Positions 1 through 14,444 of a stretch of 64,000 bases of DNA are shown piece by piece. The DNA lies in NCBI GenBank assembly GCA_038501785.1, contig JBAMJR010000180.1, positions 7,043,001-7,107,000 on the forward strand, in the 5' to 3' direction. The notes below the pieces were generated by a model. The model did not search any database and was not told the DNA's origin. It was given only the letters and a program-made list of their open reading frames with translations. Position 1 is the stretch's first letter, and each line of letters begins with the position of its first letter. This stretch comes from Myoxocephalus aenaeus. Its lineage: Eukaryota > Chordata > Actinopteri > Perciformes > Cottidae. A program made the translations under genes and the position numbers.

Positions 1-85
<85 letters not shown>
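1..85. repeat. (CT)n microsatellite
   Basis: The window opens in an uninterrupted CT dinucleotide tract that probably continues to the left. Relative to the retinol-binding protein exon at 196-268 it lies inside intron 1, where it reads as GA on the sense strand. Confidence 0.95.
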
Positions 86-89
<4 letters not shown>

Positions 90-195
90 CAAATCTTCTG
101 CTCCGGTCCACCTCTCCCTACTCGGCTGTATCTTTAAACCCAACCTTCTAATTGCCCGATTTAAAGGATGCCAATGCCGTAAAAGGGCAACTTAC

Positions 196-268
196 CGAGG
201 GCCTTCATGGTCTCCTCGAAGTTCTCGTTGCTCACCATCTCCCAGCGTCCATTGTAGTCGGCGGGCAT
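196..268 (-). CDS. Cellular retinol-binding protein, coding exon 1 (partial gene)
   Basis: On the minus strand, ATG at 268 opens a 73-nt coding exon. It encodes 24 residues beginning MPADYNGRWEMVSNENFE, followed by one G, and ends at a consensus donor GTAAGTTG (188-195). This is the amino end of an intracellular lipid-binding protein. The N-G-x-W-x-M and S-N-E-N-F-E motifs match cellular retinol-binding proteins (RBP1/RBP2/RBP5/RBP7 type) better than FABPs or CRABPs. An exon 1 of 24 codons plus one base is the standard gene structure of this family. The product is a cytosolic ten-stranded beta-barrel that carries retinol to esterifying and oxidising enzymes. Exons 2-4 must lie beyond the left edge. 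The paralog cannot be decided from 24 residues, so no symbol is given. The exon is short, but the motif, phase and splice donor agree. Confidence 0.88.
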
Positions 269-360
269 TTTTGTTTGCTGGTTTGTAGGTGGAGGTTGCG
301 GTTTGCGGTTTTCCTCTCGGTGCGCCTGTCACACTAAGAGAGGCAGTTCAAGCTCAACCC

Positions 361-368
361 CTTTTATA
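361..368 (-). promoter_or_regulatory. TATA box of the retinol-binding protein gene
   Basis: On the minus strand this reads TATAAAAG followed by GGG. It sits about 95 bp upstream of the start codon at 268, leaving room for a transcription start near 330-340 and a short 5' leader. The leader is free of upstream ATGs between the expected start site and the coding ATG. This is a strong match to the core promoter consensus. Confidence 0.75.
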
Positions 369-378
369 CACTGCACTG

Positions 379-505
379 TGCGTGTGTGTATGTATGTGTG
401 TGTGTGTGTGTGTGTTCGTGCGTGTGTGTGTGTGTACCCAAGGCCAGGGTCCGCCTGATAATTTTCCTGAGAACAAAGTGCGTGTGTGTGTGTGTGTGCT
501 TGTAC
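379..505. repeat. Interrupted (GT)n tracts
   Basis: Two imperfect GT-rich tracts (about 379-436 and 478-505) lie just upstream of the TATA box of the retinol-binding protein gene. Short open frames rich in Cys/Val or Thr/His across them are microsatellite artefacts. Confidence 0.85.
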
Positions 506-510
506 GATAA

Positions 511-1829
511 CAAGTCCAGACTCACACTGGACATTGTCAACACACTCCTTCGCCATACATGTACATGTACGCGTGTGTGCGTCGCCGTATAACCGGCAGC
601 AGAGTTCCTGCACACGCACTTTGATGCATTCCCGTTTCCTCCCAGCAATCACTCACTGTAATGGAGGGGAAGATGGAGAGGAGCCGCCTGCACCTCAGTC
701 CGTTCCTCCAGTCTCTCTTTTTTCTTTCCGATGCTTTCCGTGGAAAGACTCCTCTCTGGTTTCATATCAAGGGTCAAAGTTCAAGCTCAAATGCAACTCC
801 AGAGCAGAATTTATAATTTTTTTTTGCAGAAGAATCTTTTAAGATAAGTGATTTCTCTTTGAGAACTCGTGATAAAAAAAACCTTTACGCACAAACCAGC
901 TGTAGACACTTTCATCACATCACCACTCTATCAGCATGGCGTGTGAAACGTGAGAGCCTCTTAGTGTCGGTTCATGCAAAGCTGCCGGTTGATTTGTATC
1001 GAGGTTACAGCCACTACGCGCGGTTTATTATTCATGTTCAGGAAATGGGAAATTGATCCGGAGCTGCCTTCTAATACCTCTCTGTTCTTTATCTCGGACA
1101 TCGACAGAGGGCCGTCTCTTTGCTGCGGCCGCAATCAATACAGTTTGCTTTCATAGAGTGCGTATCCACAGCGCTGTAACTGACAGTGACACCCATTTCA
1201 TCTTGAGGAGGTGGGGTTGTATGTAGAGGGTCAAAGGTGAGACGGGAGGTTTTTATCGGCGCTGATAAAGGTGCACTGATTTGCAGAAAGTTATCTTTTA
1301 TTTGCAGGCAAAGCCCTGATCGCAATCTCGACTCGCACTCTTTTGCAGCATCGAGTATCGTGGAAGTGCAATGCAACGTTAAAGCCGCGCTAATCAATTA
1401 TTTTGGAAGAATGGGTGACTTGTAGTGACGAACACCTCTCAGCAACTTCAATGTTTTGGTTCTCTCTCGCATCAGTGTCATTGTGGGGCAGCAGCAGGCA
1501 GATGTTTGGTTTTTTTCTTTGAGAAAAAGCTCTAACACTGTACAATTCCTGCTCAGCACCTAACTGAGCAGACGACGCTAGCAATCAAGCCGAGTAAGGA
1601 GACAGACTTCATGAGTTAAAAACAGAGTTGAAGGAAGAGTGAACTGTCGGCAAATCGCCAAACTCAAGGCGACGAAACAGCAGAAAAAAGTCAAAGCAAC
1701 AAGTTATAATACATGCTGCTGCATGTTTAGTTTGCATACAGTTGTTATTTAACGGAATAAGATGATCCTAAGTAATGTTGGTTCTAACTGAATGTCGCTG
1801 CAACGCCTGGTTCAGATGGACAGGTCGGG
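511..1829. other. Intergenic DNA, no gene recognised
   Basis: Ordinary AT-balanced sequence. No conserved protein frame, splice-bounded exon, RNA gene or long repeat was recognised on either strand. Parts nearest the TATA box could be regulatory for the retinol-binding protein gene, but nothing in the sequence shows it. Confidence 0.5.
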
Positions 1830-2128
1830 TTTTCAAACTTTAAAGGCCCTGAAAACAGCTTTTCTTAATCAGCTTCTTGCTGTATCATTAATGCACCTCC
1901 GGCCCTCCCGGTCCTCTGCCACCACCGACATTCTCATGCATGCCCTCATAACTACTGCAACAAAATCCTCAATACACTCCAATATGTTCAGAACTCTGCT
2001 GCTCGACTGCTCACCTCCACCTGCTGCTATGAACATATCACCCCGGTCCTGGCTCCCGGCTATATATAATATTACTCACCACCTACAATGCCCTAAACAA
2101 CCTGGCCCCTCCCTACCTTTCAGACCTC
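1830..2128 (+). mobile_element. LINE (L2-like) pol 3' end remnant
   Basis: A plus-strand frame from about 1955 reads YCN, then LQYVQNSAARLL, then YEHITPVLAPG. A shifted frame around 2075-2130 continues as LLTTYNALNNLAPPYLSDL. These are the hallmark post-reverse-transcriptase residues of L2/Maui-type non-LTR retrotransposons of fish, broken by at least one frameshift. The element continues into the minisatellite at 2129 and ends in the LINE tail at 3449-3605. It is a 5'-truncated dead copy. Confidence 0.75.
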
Positions 2129-3448
2129 TGCTAACTCCTACACCCTACCCTTCACCCGCTAATCCCTACACCCTACCCTTTACCTGCTAACCCCTACACC
2201 CTACCCTTTACCTGCTAACCCCTGCTCCCTACCCTTCACCTGATCCCTACCCTTCACCCGCTAACCCCTGCTCCCTACCCTTCACCTGCTCCCTACCCTT
2301 CACCTGCTAACCCCTGCTCCCTACCCTTCACCTGCTAACCCCTGCTCCCTACCCTTCACCTGCTAACCCCTGCTCCCTACCCTTCACCTGCTAACCCCTG
2401 CTCCCTACCCTTCACCCGCTAACCCCTGCTCCCTACCCTTCACCCGCTAACCCCTGCTCCCTACCCTTTACCTGCTAACCCCTGCTCCCTACCCTTCACC
2501 CGCTAACCCCTGCTCCGTACCCTTCACCTGCTAACCCCTTCACCCGCTAACCCCTGCTCCGTACCCTTCACCTGCTAACCCCTTCACCTGCTAACCCCTG
2601 CTCCCTATCCTTCACCTGCTAACCTCTTCACCTGCTAACCCCTGCTCCCTACCCTTCACCTGCTAACCCCTACACCCTATTCTTCACCTGCTAACCCCTG
2701 CTCCCTATCCTTCACCTGCTAACCCCTGGTCCCTAACCCTTCACCTGCTAACCCCTTCACCTGCTAACCCGTGCTCCCTACCCTTCACCTGCTAACCCCT
2801 GCTCCCTACCCTTCACCTGCTAACCCCTGCTCCCTATCCTTCACCTGCTAACCCCTGCTCCCTATCCTTCACCTGCTAACCCCTTCACCTGCTAACCCCT
2901 GCTCCCTATCCTTCACCTGCTAACCCCTTCACCTGCTAACCCCTTCACCTGCTAACCCCTGCGCCCTACCCTTCACCCGCTAACCCGTGCTCCCTACCCT
3001 TCACCCGCTAACCCGTGCTCCCTATCCTTCACCTGCTAACCCCTTCACCTGCTAACCCCTACGCCCTACCCTTCACCCGCTAACCCGTGCTCCCTACCCT
3101 TCACCTGCTAACCCCTGCGCCCTACCCTTCACCCGCTAACCCGTGCTCCCTACCCTTCACCTGCTAACCCCTGCTCCCTATCCTTCACCTGCTAACCCCT
3201 TCACCTGCTAACCCCTTCACCCGCTAACCCCTGCTCCCTACCCTTCACCCGCTAACCCCTGCTCCCTACCCTTCACCTGCTAACCCCTGCTCCCTACCCT
3301 TCACCTGCTAACCCCTGCTCCCTACCCTTCACCTGCTAACCCCTTCACCTGCTAACCCCTGCTCCCTATCCTTCACCTGCTAACCCCTTCACCTGCTAAC
3401 CTCTTCACCTGCTAACCCCTGCTCCCTACCCTTCACCTGCTAACTCCT
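2129..3448. repeat. 28-bp / 16-bp compound minisatellite
   Basis: About 1.3 kb of tandem copies of a unit close to CCCTTCACCTGC plus TAACCCCTGCTCCCTA (28 bp). They are interspersed with shortened 16-bp units CCCCTTCACCTGCTAA. Variants include CCCGC for CCTGC and CCCTATCC for CCCTACCC. The first units blend into the LINE coding remnant just after the conserved LSDL stretch, so the array appears to have grown out of the LINE sequence itself. Confidence 0.93.
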
Positions 3449-3605
3449 GCCCTCCACCCTCCACTACATATATTTTTTGTTTGTTTTGTTTGGTCCTTTG
3501 TCTTTCTATTTTTAGTTTTGTTCTGTTTGTCTCCGCCCTATGTAAAGCGTGTTTGAGTACTTAGAAAAGCGTATATATAAAAATAATATTATTAATGCAT
3601 CATTA
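3449..3605 (+). mobile_element. L2-type LINE 3' untranslated tail
   Basis: The sequence contains TGTAAAGCGTGTTTGAGTAC followed by TTAGAAAAGCG, then TATATATAAAAATAATATTATTA. This is the typical 3' terminus of fish L2-like LINEs (and of SINEs that borrow the tail). It matches the strand of the coding remnant at 1830-2128, so the minisatellite lies between two parts of one element. Confidence 0.7.
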
Positions 3606-4482
3606 TTTGTCAAAGTGGGAACTTTGACAGATGACACTTAAATAGTCCCAAATACTTTATGACAGATAGATGTATATCGTGACTACAAAGTAAAATATAT
3701 AACAAACTTATAACTATATATGAACTTACAATACAATGATGCATCTGCACGACAAAAATACACTTGACCCCAACTATATACCCACATTTACATTAAGAGC
3801 GCCAAAAAACACAATTATTTATGTGTTGATTCTTTTTCCTAAGCTTCAACCTCAAACTCAACTTCAGGACTGGTGGACTAGTTGGTTCCCTTTCACCACA
3901 CAGGGGCAATGTTGCTGCACACAAGTCAAAGCTCCCTCGTGAAACGACGAGGCAATCCCTTCTTCTCTGTGCAAAACAGAACCACGTTACACTGTGATCA
4001 AAGTTAAGGTGACACGGCACATCTGCTAGCCGACGTTAGCCGGCGCGCTGTTTCTCTGTGGGTTGCTGCTCCTGTCAGGTGAAGTGTGTAAAGTAGTGAG
4101 AACAGTTTAAAGAGCAGCAACAACTGCTTTACAGGAGACGAGGACGCGAGAATGTGAAGCTGCACTGAGAAAATGACAAGTAATCCCCGTAATTGCGACG
4201 GACTGCATCCGCTTTGCGATTGCACGCGCGTTCTCGCATGCTGCCGCACGTACACAGCATCTCATAGACTTATGCAAATGCAATTAGGGTAGTTTTAATA
4301 ATGCATGACAGCGGATTCATTTTCTATTCTGCCTAATTCACACCTAATGGCACTTCCTGCCTCCGTTGCACACACACTCGCCGCTATCGTCTGCGAGCTC
4401 ATCACACGTGTCTGCGCGTCAATGTTTCCACATTGCTGCACATCCTGGTTACAATTCCCACCTCCCCGCTCATCTAATCGCT
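3606..4482. other. Intergenic DNA, no gene recognised
   Basis: No protein frame with recognisable homology, no RNA gene and no long tandem repeat. The right part (about 4020-4250) is richer in CpG but has no exon-like structure that can be defended. Confidence 0.45.
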
Positions 4483-4490
4483 CCCAAGAG
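4483..4490. repeat. Left 8-bp target-site duplication of hAT element
   Basis: CCCAAGAG lies immediately left of the terminal CAGTGGCGG and is repeated exactly at 6009-6016. An 8-bp duplication is diagnostic of hAT-superfamily integration. Confidence 0.92.
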
Positions 4491-4687
4491 CAGTGGCGGC
4501 TGGTGACTTTTTTTTGGGGGGGGCGCGGTTTAAATAGCACTCCACAATGAGAAGAAAAGAGGTTTGGAGTAGAATATTCTAAAAAACAAAGCTTTATTTC
4601 AAGAAAACACAGTGCTCAACACTGTCCAATAACAACTATCAACAAACTGTAACTTTGGGCATGATGAGAGGTTCAGAGCAGAATGGT

Positions 4688-4837
4688 TTAAGAAACATTC
4701 AATGTGGTGGCCAGAGCAACTTCAGGGAATACATTGACGTAGCATTCAAACTGGGGGCCCTGCAGTAAGGTGGCACTGGTGAGGTGGTCTTTGAAGGCAA
4801 AGCGTTCCCTGGTGTGTCCAAGTATGGTGTCACAAAC
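4688..4837 (-). pseudogene. hAT transposase internal exon remnant
   Basis: Read on the minus strand, the segment follows an acceptor-like ATCTGTAG (4838-4845). It gives VCDTILGHTRERFAFKDHL, then TSATLLQGPQFECYVNVFP, and ends at TAA (4688-4690). The pattern D-x-x-L-x-x-x-x-E-R-F-x-F followed by FxxYxxxFP resembles the region of ZMYM/THAP-like hAT transposases before the last catalytic block. The rest of the catalytic domain is absent, so it is a remnant. The assignment is by motif memory, not by a search. Confidence 0.55.
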
Positions 4838-5003
4838 CTACAGATAAATATATAGAGAGAGACAGAGACAGTAAGATAAGTTGTGGGGAAATATCTACTA
4901 CAAACAGGCTTCATACTACAGACAAAAAACTATGTTTTGTGTGTCTTGATGGCTCAGCAACATAGACAAAAGGCCAGGAGCCACCTTGATGGCTGTAGCT
5001 ATG

Positions 5004-5007
5004 ACAC

Positions 5008-5058
<51 letters not shown>

Positions 5059-5092
5059 CACACACACGCACACGCACACACGCACACACACT
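5004..5092. repeat. (AC)n microsatellite inside the hAT element
   Basis: An AC dinucleotide tract with scattered G substitutions, located within the transposon. Confidence 0.92.
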
Positions 5093-5324
5093 AACTTGTT
5101 GGGGGTTGAATTGGTATTTTAGATAAAGTTATAGCCTGATATGATATCCACCCAAATCTAACAATGTCCAACATGTGTTCTGCTGTGAGAAAGATAAAAC
5201 ATTAAACTCTAACAGGCATCTGCTGATTTTGACACTCACCTCTGCAGCAATCCTTCAAGCTCATCTTCCTTCACAGCCCGGCGCTTCCTCGGCTGCTCAG
5301 AGCCACTGCACACTGAGCCTCCAG

Positions 5325-5495
5325 CTAGCAGCTCCGGTTAGCATGTAGCTTGGTGCATGTAGCTTCACTGCTTTGCTGCTGAATATTTAAATCCGGACGT
5401 TCGGGTCCCAACTCTTTCAGCCTCTTCTTGTCAACATCTGATCGTGGATTGAAAGGTGTTTCGCGTAGAGATACCACAGAGTTTTCAGTCGCCAT
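5325..5495 (-). pseudogene. hAT transposase amino-terminal remnant (56 aa frame)
   Basis: Minus-strand ATG at 5495 opens a 56-codon frame that includes DKKRLKELGPERPDLNI and closes at TAG (5325-5327). An L-G-P-x-x-P-D segment near the amino end is typical of ZMYM/hAT-type transposases. Immediately downstream on the same strand, in another frame, SEQPRKRRAVKEDELEGLLQ runs to a donor-like GTGAGTG (5233-5239). The open frame therefore seems to have been disrupted by a small indel or to need splicing. It is not expected to give a functional protein. Confidence 0.45.
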
Positions 5496-6008
5496 ACTAA
5501 CATAATCAAAGTCTCTGCTAGCTGTGTTGCTCGCGTAGCTACGTGGGAGCTATATTGGATGTGAGGGAATGATAAAGGTCTCTGATTGGACGAATAGTCC
5601 AACCACGTTGCAATAAGAAACGATGTTATTGGCTAGGGCGCAGATTCGTGCGCCCGAAGATTTACGTTTCATCCGCCAATGAGAAGCTGTCCTTGCCGTC
5701 ACGAGGGTGAAATGTTTGTTAGCTTTCCATAGACACACATTGGGCCGGCGCCCCGACAGGGGAGGGGCTTTTCTCAGTAATGATGAATGGCGATATATTA
5801 TATTTAACTTAAGTGGTTGTTGACAGGGGCTTACGGTCTCCCACACACATTTAGCGCGTCAACACGGTATATTTCTTATTTAAATTATTTGATATATAAT
5901 GTTTTTTGACAGTATATATTATATATATTTTTTCTTCTTTTTTTTTTTTCATCGCAAAATTTTAGGAGGGGCGGCGCCCTAGCGCCCTCTATTGACGCAC
6001 CGCCACTG

Positions 6009-6016
6009 CCCAAGAG
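6009..6016. repeat. Right 8-bp target-site duplication of hAT element
   Basis: CCCAAGAG, an exact copy of 4483-4490, directly abuts the terminal CCGCCACTG. Confidence 0.92.
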
Positions 6017-9000
6017 CATAATGTATATACGTTGAGATACGTTTTTTTTTAAACGCACATCACAGACAGTGGGCGGGTGAGCGATGCTGCGCTTCCATTT
6101 CCTACACGACTCTTCCTTTCACCCCTCTCCCTCCGAGAGTTGAGTTCATTTTGTTTATATTTTTATCCCTCTATCTCTAATCTTTTAGCAGTGAGATGTT
6201 GTGCGTCGTGCTTTTCATGCGGCGGCTCTCTCCGCAACACGGCCTCGATATCCTGTGTTACTCGATTCAATTTACTTCATTACCGTGGCATTCAAAGCAG
6301 CGCATTACTAAGTTTACATCCCCAGCGGCCCCCTCATCGCTCCCATCTCTTCCTCCTACCCGTTGTTTTGGGATATCAAAGGTTTGATTAATCACGATTC
6401 TTAGAGGGGACAAATGATTGAGAGAAGTCCGCTCTTTGTTATGAAACCCATAGTCATGGATTTCAGCGGAGAGTAGATGTATTTGTAGTGTATTTTCGTC
6501 CCACCCATGGACTCTAATAGTGCAGCGTCTTGCTGTGTGCTTTGATGTCCCAGTGAGAATTGAAATGGCCCCAGTGTTCCCACACAATTGAATGAATTTC
6601 ACTTTCATCCTCCTTGTGGAAGCCTTTCAGAAGAAGAAGAAGAAGAAGCAGAAGAAGCACAGCAGTGGTGTTACATGCGTCAGTGCAAGATGAAAAATAG
6701 CCATGTTAGAGGAGATTGCACATATAAGGAATACATGCCACATATACTGTATGTATACCCGGAAAATTACATGTCTTTTCCTGATTCAAGAAACCTTTTC
6801 AAATCTTAGACAACTGGACAAAAGCTAGGTGAGAGCCAGTCCTTCTTTTTTGACACAAACAAATAGTGTGCAGTCCCTTGGAGAGCAGAACATAATAAGG
6901 ACAGCCTTGATGTCAAGAGACGAGGCCCATTCAGGTGCCGCCGACACTCGCTCGGAGCAAAGCACCTGTGGAGACGTATTGTGCGCCAAGACCACCTTCT
7001 TGTGTGCAGCTTCAGACAGGCGCCCAGAAGAAGCTCTGGGGCCGGTGCGTTTGCCGCTCGCCTTCCGGTTGTTTGTCCATTTTCGTGCTAAACGCCTGTC
7101 CTGCACGCCAGCTTTTGATCCCACCAATATCCCGTACCGCCGTGAGCCCATTCTCCTCCCTTACTTCCGCGGAGCGTGAATCAAATCCCATGTTCCACCT
7201 CTGCGTGTGTGTCATCCCGTCCCGAGGGGCTGAAATCGTGCCGTACTGACCTCCACCAAATTGTGTGTGTGTGGCTTCCTCACTCGTCCACACCAACCTT
7301 CCACGGGAAAAGAAGCAGCCAGATAATAGAGGAGGAAAACATACAACATACTGTAAAAAAAAAAAAAAAAAAACACTATTTATATTTTATTTCTTAATAA
7401 ATAAATATATTTTTCTCCGGAAGTTTGAGCTGGAAAATAGGGAGGGGAGGAAGGGGATGACAATGCTAAATATTTCATGTTTTCCTCATGGTAATTCCGT
7501 ACGGTCGGAACGAGACCTTGTTTTCCACAGAAACATGAGCAACTGTGGGACTGATTGAGGCAGCTCGGGAAGCTCTGTGTTTCTCTCTTATTTTTTTCGC
7601 TTCTCTGCTCCGAAATAGGCCTGGATGGTGATGCATAATGTATGGGGCTTCCTATGTGGAGCTGGAAAGGGCTGTGGGTCCTGAGGGATCAGCCGAGGGA
7701 AAGGGTGTCCAGATTCGCACTCTGCAGTGTAGGAGATGGGAGGGGGGGGGGGGTTACTTTGCCCCGTACAGATTACTGCGACACTCCTATAAATTGTGAT
7801 TATTCTAGCTTTCTCGTGGATCAGACACAGCCTCTATACGCTTACGTGCACCAAATATTGTGTTTTCTTTTGCCCCCGATTGCGAAAAAGACAATGTTCC
7901 CAAAAAAGCTGTTCTGATTGAAGTGAAACGACCTCAATGCCGCATCCTCATCACCGGAGGACCTGCGAATCCCGCGTCGATGATATTCGTGACATGTTGT
8001 TTTTCTAACGTGAAAATAAAGAAAGGTGAGCCGGTTGTGCCATTTTGCTTCTTTGCATCAAAGTAGGAGACTTGTTGGACCGCCTCCCTCTTCCGTCCCT
8101 TCAAGCGTCTGCTTGAAAACGTCGGCAAAACATTTGCGCATATCCAAAAAAAATATTGATATCCGAGTCCTTCATAGTGCTTCCAACCGGGAAATGTGGT
8201 TATTCTTTTTGCTCCAGCTTTGCAAACTTTTGACCAGTTGGTTTGTGTCCAACGCACAGAGCTGGTCGTGAACAGGAAAGAGGCGCAAAATGCCGGAAAA
8301 AACCTCGATTAGAAATGCTCCATTCGGAATGAGGCCTAATTCAGCATATCCAGACGGAATAAGATGTTTACATGAGCCATAGCAATATTATTGTCATATT
8401 TGTAATAATTGTGCAATATGTCCACGTAAACGTAGTCATTGACGAAGTGTTTCTATGAAGTTCTTGCTGCTGGGGCAGACGCCCCTCGATTACAAATCTC
8501 CCTGTCGAGTCCAAGCGCCAACGACTTTATCGTCATCTGTTAATAACACAATTATCTCTTCTTCATCTGACTTGTCTCTCCTGATTGAACCACACCTCGC
8601 AAAGTGTCCAACATATTGACGGAGACACACTTAGTACGGCGTCTATGTTTTGTGCCGTGTATTCATTTGAGGAAGGTCACAGTCTCGTCATCGTCCACAC
8701 AGACCTGATGTTTGTCACGATTTATTCTCAAAGTCTGATTCCTGAGTGCTTTTGTTACGGTGTGCTGTTATCGACACACCGGCTTTCTTTTCCCACCTCA
8801 GCCGAGTCAAGAAACTCTGTTGATAGTATTAACTTTCTAAATTTAAATTATTTCTGGCACTGACATGCCGTCGCTGCTGGGAAGCTCGAGGGATGCCTAG
8901 AGTGTCGTAGCTTACAAAAACACACAGGGCCACTGATCAAGCTGCTTTAAACACTCAGTTAACGTTGAGAATTAAAACAAAACCATTTGGTTATGCTCAG

Positions 9001-10845
9001 AAAAAGGATCATGCTTTGGGTTAAAATATGGACGCTTGTTGTATAAATTAAATTACGTACATAAGTTAAATCGTCAACGGTTGACTTTTGGTTGCCACAG
9101 GACTCAAACAATGGTCTCCCGGGGGTTAAAGTCATGTGATTGATTTACCAATCCATCCATGAAATGACACAAAAGCATCGCGTTAACATGGATTTATCTG
9201 GGTTATCTCAGCTTGGAGACAACTAGCAATATATACCAGCAATGGATTTGCTAAGAATTCCAAACATGTTCAATAATACATATTTGGTATGTCTTCGTTG
9301 CTGCTTTCAAACCCTTTTCCGACACACTGGTTGTTCAGGTTTTGGTGAGGAGACGGGATGGAGGAGAGGAGAGGAGCTGTGGGAATGAAAGCCTCTTCTG
9401 GGTAGAGATGGAAAATGCTCCAGTTGTCACAAACTGTCTGAATTCCTTCCCCTCTGAAACAAACACTGATGGGGAGAAGAGGAGGGAGGGAGGGAAATAC
9501 AGGGACGGGTGATGCAAGGCAGAGTGGGAGAGAGAGAGAGAGAGAGAAAGAGAAATGAAGGAAAAATAATAAATGTTGATTGCTTCATCACTGGATGTGA
9601 GGCGTGGGAGTGGGAATGAGGAAACTCTGGAACCAGGGTCGGGTCAAATTTCTCGTAGTTATTTGGCCTTTCCGCTCGTGAAGCCTTCAATCTCGCAGGC
9701 CTTCAGGGTGTGTGTGTGTGGGGGGGGGGTCCAGATTATCTCTTTCGTTTGGAGAAAATGAGCTGAGCTGGAAGCTACATTACCTCCCCTGCCTGCCTCC
9801 TTTCCCCACACCACCATTAGCTCGCTAAAGCCATTTGGAGATGCACAGTGGAGTGTTTCCATGTAAGTGTCTGGCATTCCTTCAGTCAATTATCAACAGG
9901 AACCGTCTCTGTGTGATAATTCGCGCCTCGGGCTGGCGTCTCCGCGCCAGGACGGGTATACGAGGGACGGTTTGATGGAGGTTTGGAGAGGAGATTTCGC
10001 TGCTCCACGCTCACACTTGAGCGTGAGTGATGCAATGCAGGTATTGAATTCGTTAAATGAGCTGAGACTAATGCAGAGTTTTAATTGTACAGCCAACATT
10101 TTTTTTTTTAAGAAAAACATTAACATACAAAATGAAGTGAAATGTTGATCTGCACATGTTGGTGTGACTGTGTGAGTGTGCAGGGATATATAATTGCCAA
10201 TCTGTCGGTATGTGTGCAAAGATGTGTAGCCTCCAAATTCATAATATTGGATTAACTCGCAGCTGTTGTATCTATTTTGGCCACTACGGTATCTTTTGCT
10301 GGTGCTATTTCGTGCGAATGACTGCGTTTCTAATTGCAGATCTCATATTTGAGCGTCATTCAGAAACCTCAATAATCCGAAAATGGTCCAATTGGACTTA
10401 AAGCCCATTTTTCGCATACCCTGTTATCCCCAAAAGCATACTGCCATTGTTCCGAAGGCCCACTGCTCGGAAAATACACACTCACCCTGCAACAAACAGA
10501 ATAACTTATTATTATCACGCAGAACGACGTCATCTGACGGCCCCAATCTTATTTCATACTATGGCGAGGGCTGAAATAAGGTCTGTACAAGCGCAAGAGA
10601 TTTTAATGTTTGTTGTCTGATATAAAACATGTCAGTAAATACTTCTCTGGTGAACTTTGAACGTGTCTAAAAAAGGCTAAGAGGAACTATAAAATGTCAT
10701 CACGCCGGCTAGTACGTTAGTATGTTAGCTTTTTTACTTTACTACTAAGAAAAAAATAAAATAATTGGACTGGAAGCTCTGATAATGTAATTCTTTATTA
10801 TGCTTCTGTTCTATTAGGGAGAGTCTTTATTTCCGGAACAATGGG
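6017..10845. other. Intergenic DNA with small simple repeats only
   Basis: About 4.8 kb without a recognisable gene. It holds an (AGA)n run near 6630-6656, a poly-A run near 7355-7372, a G-run near 7740-7753, a short (GA)n at about 9533-9547 and a GT/G run near 9709-9729. All open frames are short, lack homology and have no splice context. Confidence 0.45.
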
Positions 10846-10940
10846 CCTTTGGAACAATGGCTGTCGGACTAATGGGCTTTCGGTCCGACGGGACATTTTT
10901 CGGACTGTTGGGGTCTCAGAACAATCGGCTGTTGGAACAA
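10846..10940. repeat. Degenerate GGAACAATGGGC-type short repeat
   Basis: Several imperfect copies of a 15-25 bp motif (GGAACAATGGGC, GGACTAATGGGC, GGAACAATGGCTGTCGG and similar) occur in succession. This looks like a teleost dispersed repeat end or a decayed minisatellite. The parent element was not identified. Confidence 0.5.
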
Positions 10941-11322
10941 AGGTATGGCACCGGTAGTAAAGCATGATACAGAACTCATAATAAGTCCAGGTTGTGTTAT
11001 ATTTCTTGTACAGTTATAATGGAAAAGCAATCAGACTTGCTGCAGGCATTCTAAGACACATACGCCTATCATTAAATACCAGACTGCTACCATTCAGCTT
11101 TCACACTACTATAAATTCGCATTTTAATTTCTCACATTACATTGTTTTAATGAAGAACATGGTCAACAATGTCAACCGACCAAGTAATGCTTAGGTCACG
11201 TTTTAATTGCAAATTCACTGAGTAGATATTTCTGGAAAACTGTCAGCGGCAAGTGGGATCAAATAAGAGTTTACTAATTAATATACTGTAAATCTAAAAG
11301 CAGTAAGCAAACAGTAAGCCCT

Positions 11323-11640
11323 GAAGCATCTCCTGCTTTATGGCCTGTTTGACTCCAAATGACCATAATTTACTAAATGAACATCACGCTGTATTGAAGA
11401 AGACTTGAAACTAGAGATTGAGACATAAACTCATGTTTACAATGTTTACTGAGGGAATACATCAAGAGAGAAGTAGAGTCATTTATATAGACTTCTATAC
11501 AACCAGAGGAGTCGCCCCCTGGTGTTCAGGAGAGAGACTGCAGCTTTAACACATGAAGCATAGACTTCTATACAACTAGAGGATTCGACCCCTGCTGGCC
11601 ATTAGAGAGAATGCAGCTTTAATGAACTTTGTAGTTTGCT
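11323..11640. mobile_element. Dispersed repeat copy A (partner at 52100-52380)
   Basis: About 160 bp from AAGCATCTCCTGCTTTATGG through TAGAGTCATTTATATAGAC matches 52100-52280 at high identity, including TGAAACTAGAGATTGAGACA. The distal part TATAGACTTCTATACAAC, with AGAGGAGTCGCCCCCTGG, is repeated in degraded form about 75 bp later (from about 11562). This is a known style of teleost non-autonomous element end. The superfamily was not determined. Confidence 0.7.

Positions 11641-14444
<2,804 letters not shown>

Larger units (their letters stand above)
4491..6008 (-). mobile_element. hAT DNA transposon, internally deleted, 1,518 bp
   Basis: The left end begins CAGTGGCGGCTGGTGAC followed by T- and G-rich sequence. 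The right end finishes with the inverted CCGCCACTG preceded by GGGGCGGCGCCC. It is flanked by an exact 8-bp duplication (CCCAAGAG). Two minus-strand coding relics inside look like pieces of a hAT transposase, so this is a deletion derivative of an autonomous element and cannot mobilise itself. It contains an internal (AC)n tract at about 5004-5092. The perfect target duplication implies a fairly recent insertion. Confidence 0.92.

Noticed and set aside
2129..3448. CTAACCC motifs suggesting an interstitial telomere repeat
   Set aside because: The period is 28 or 16 bp with one CTAACCC per unit, not a 6-bp TTAGGG array. The flanks are LINE sequence.
2129..3448. CRISPR-like regularly spaced repeats
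   Set aside because: No unique spacers separate the units, and the DNA is vertebrate. It is a minisatellite.
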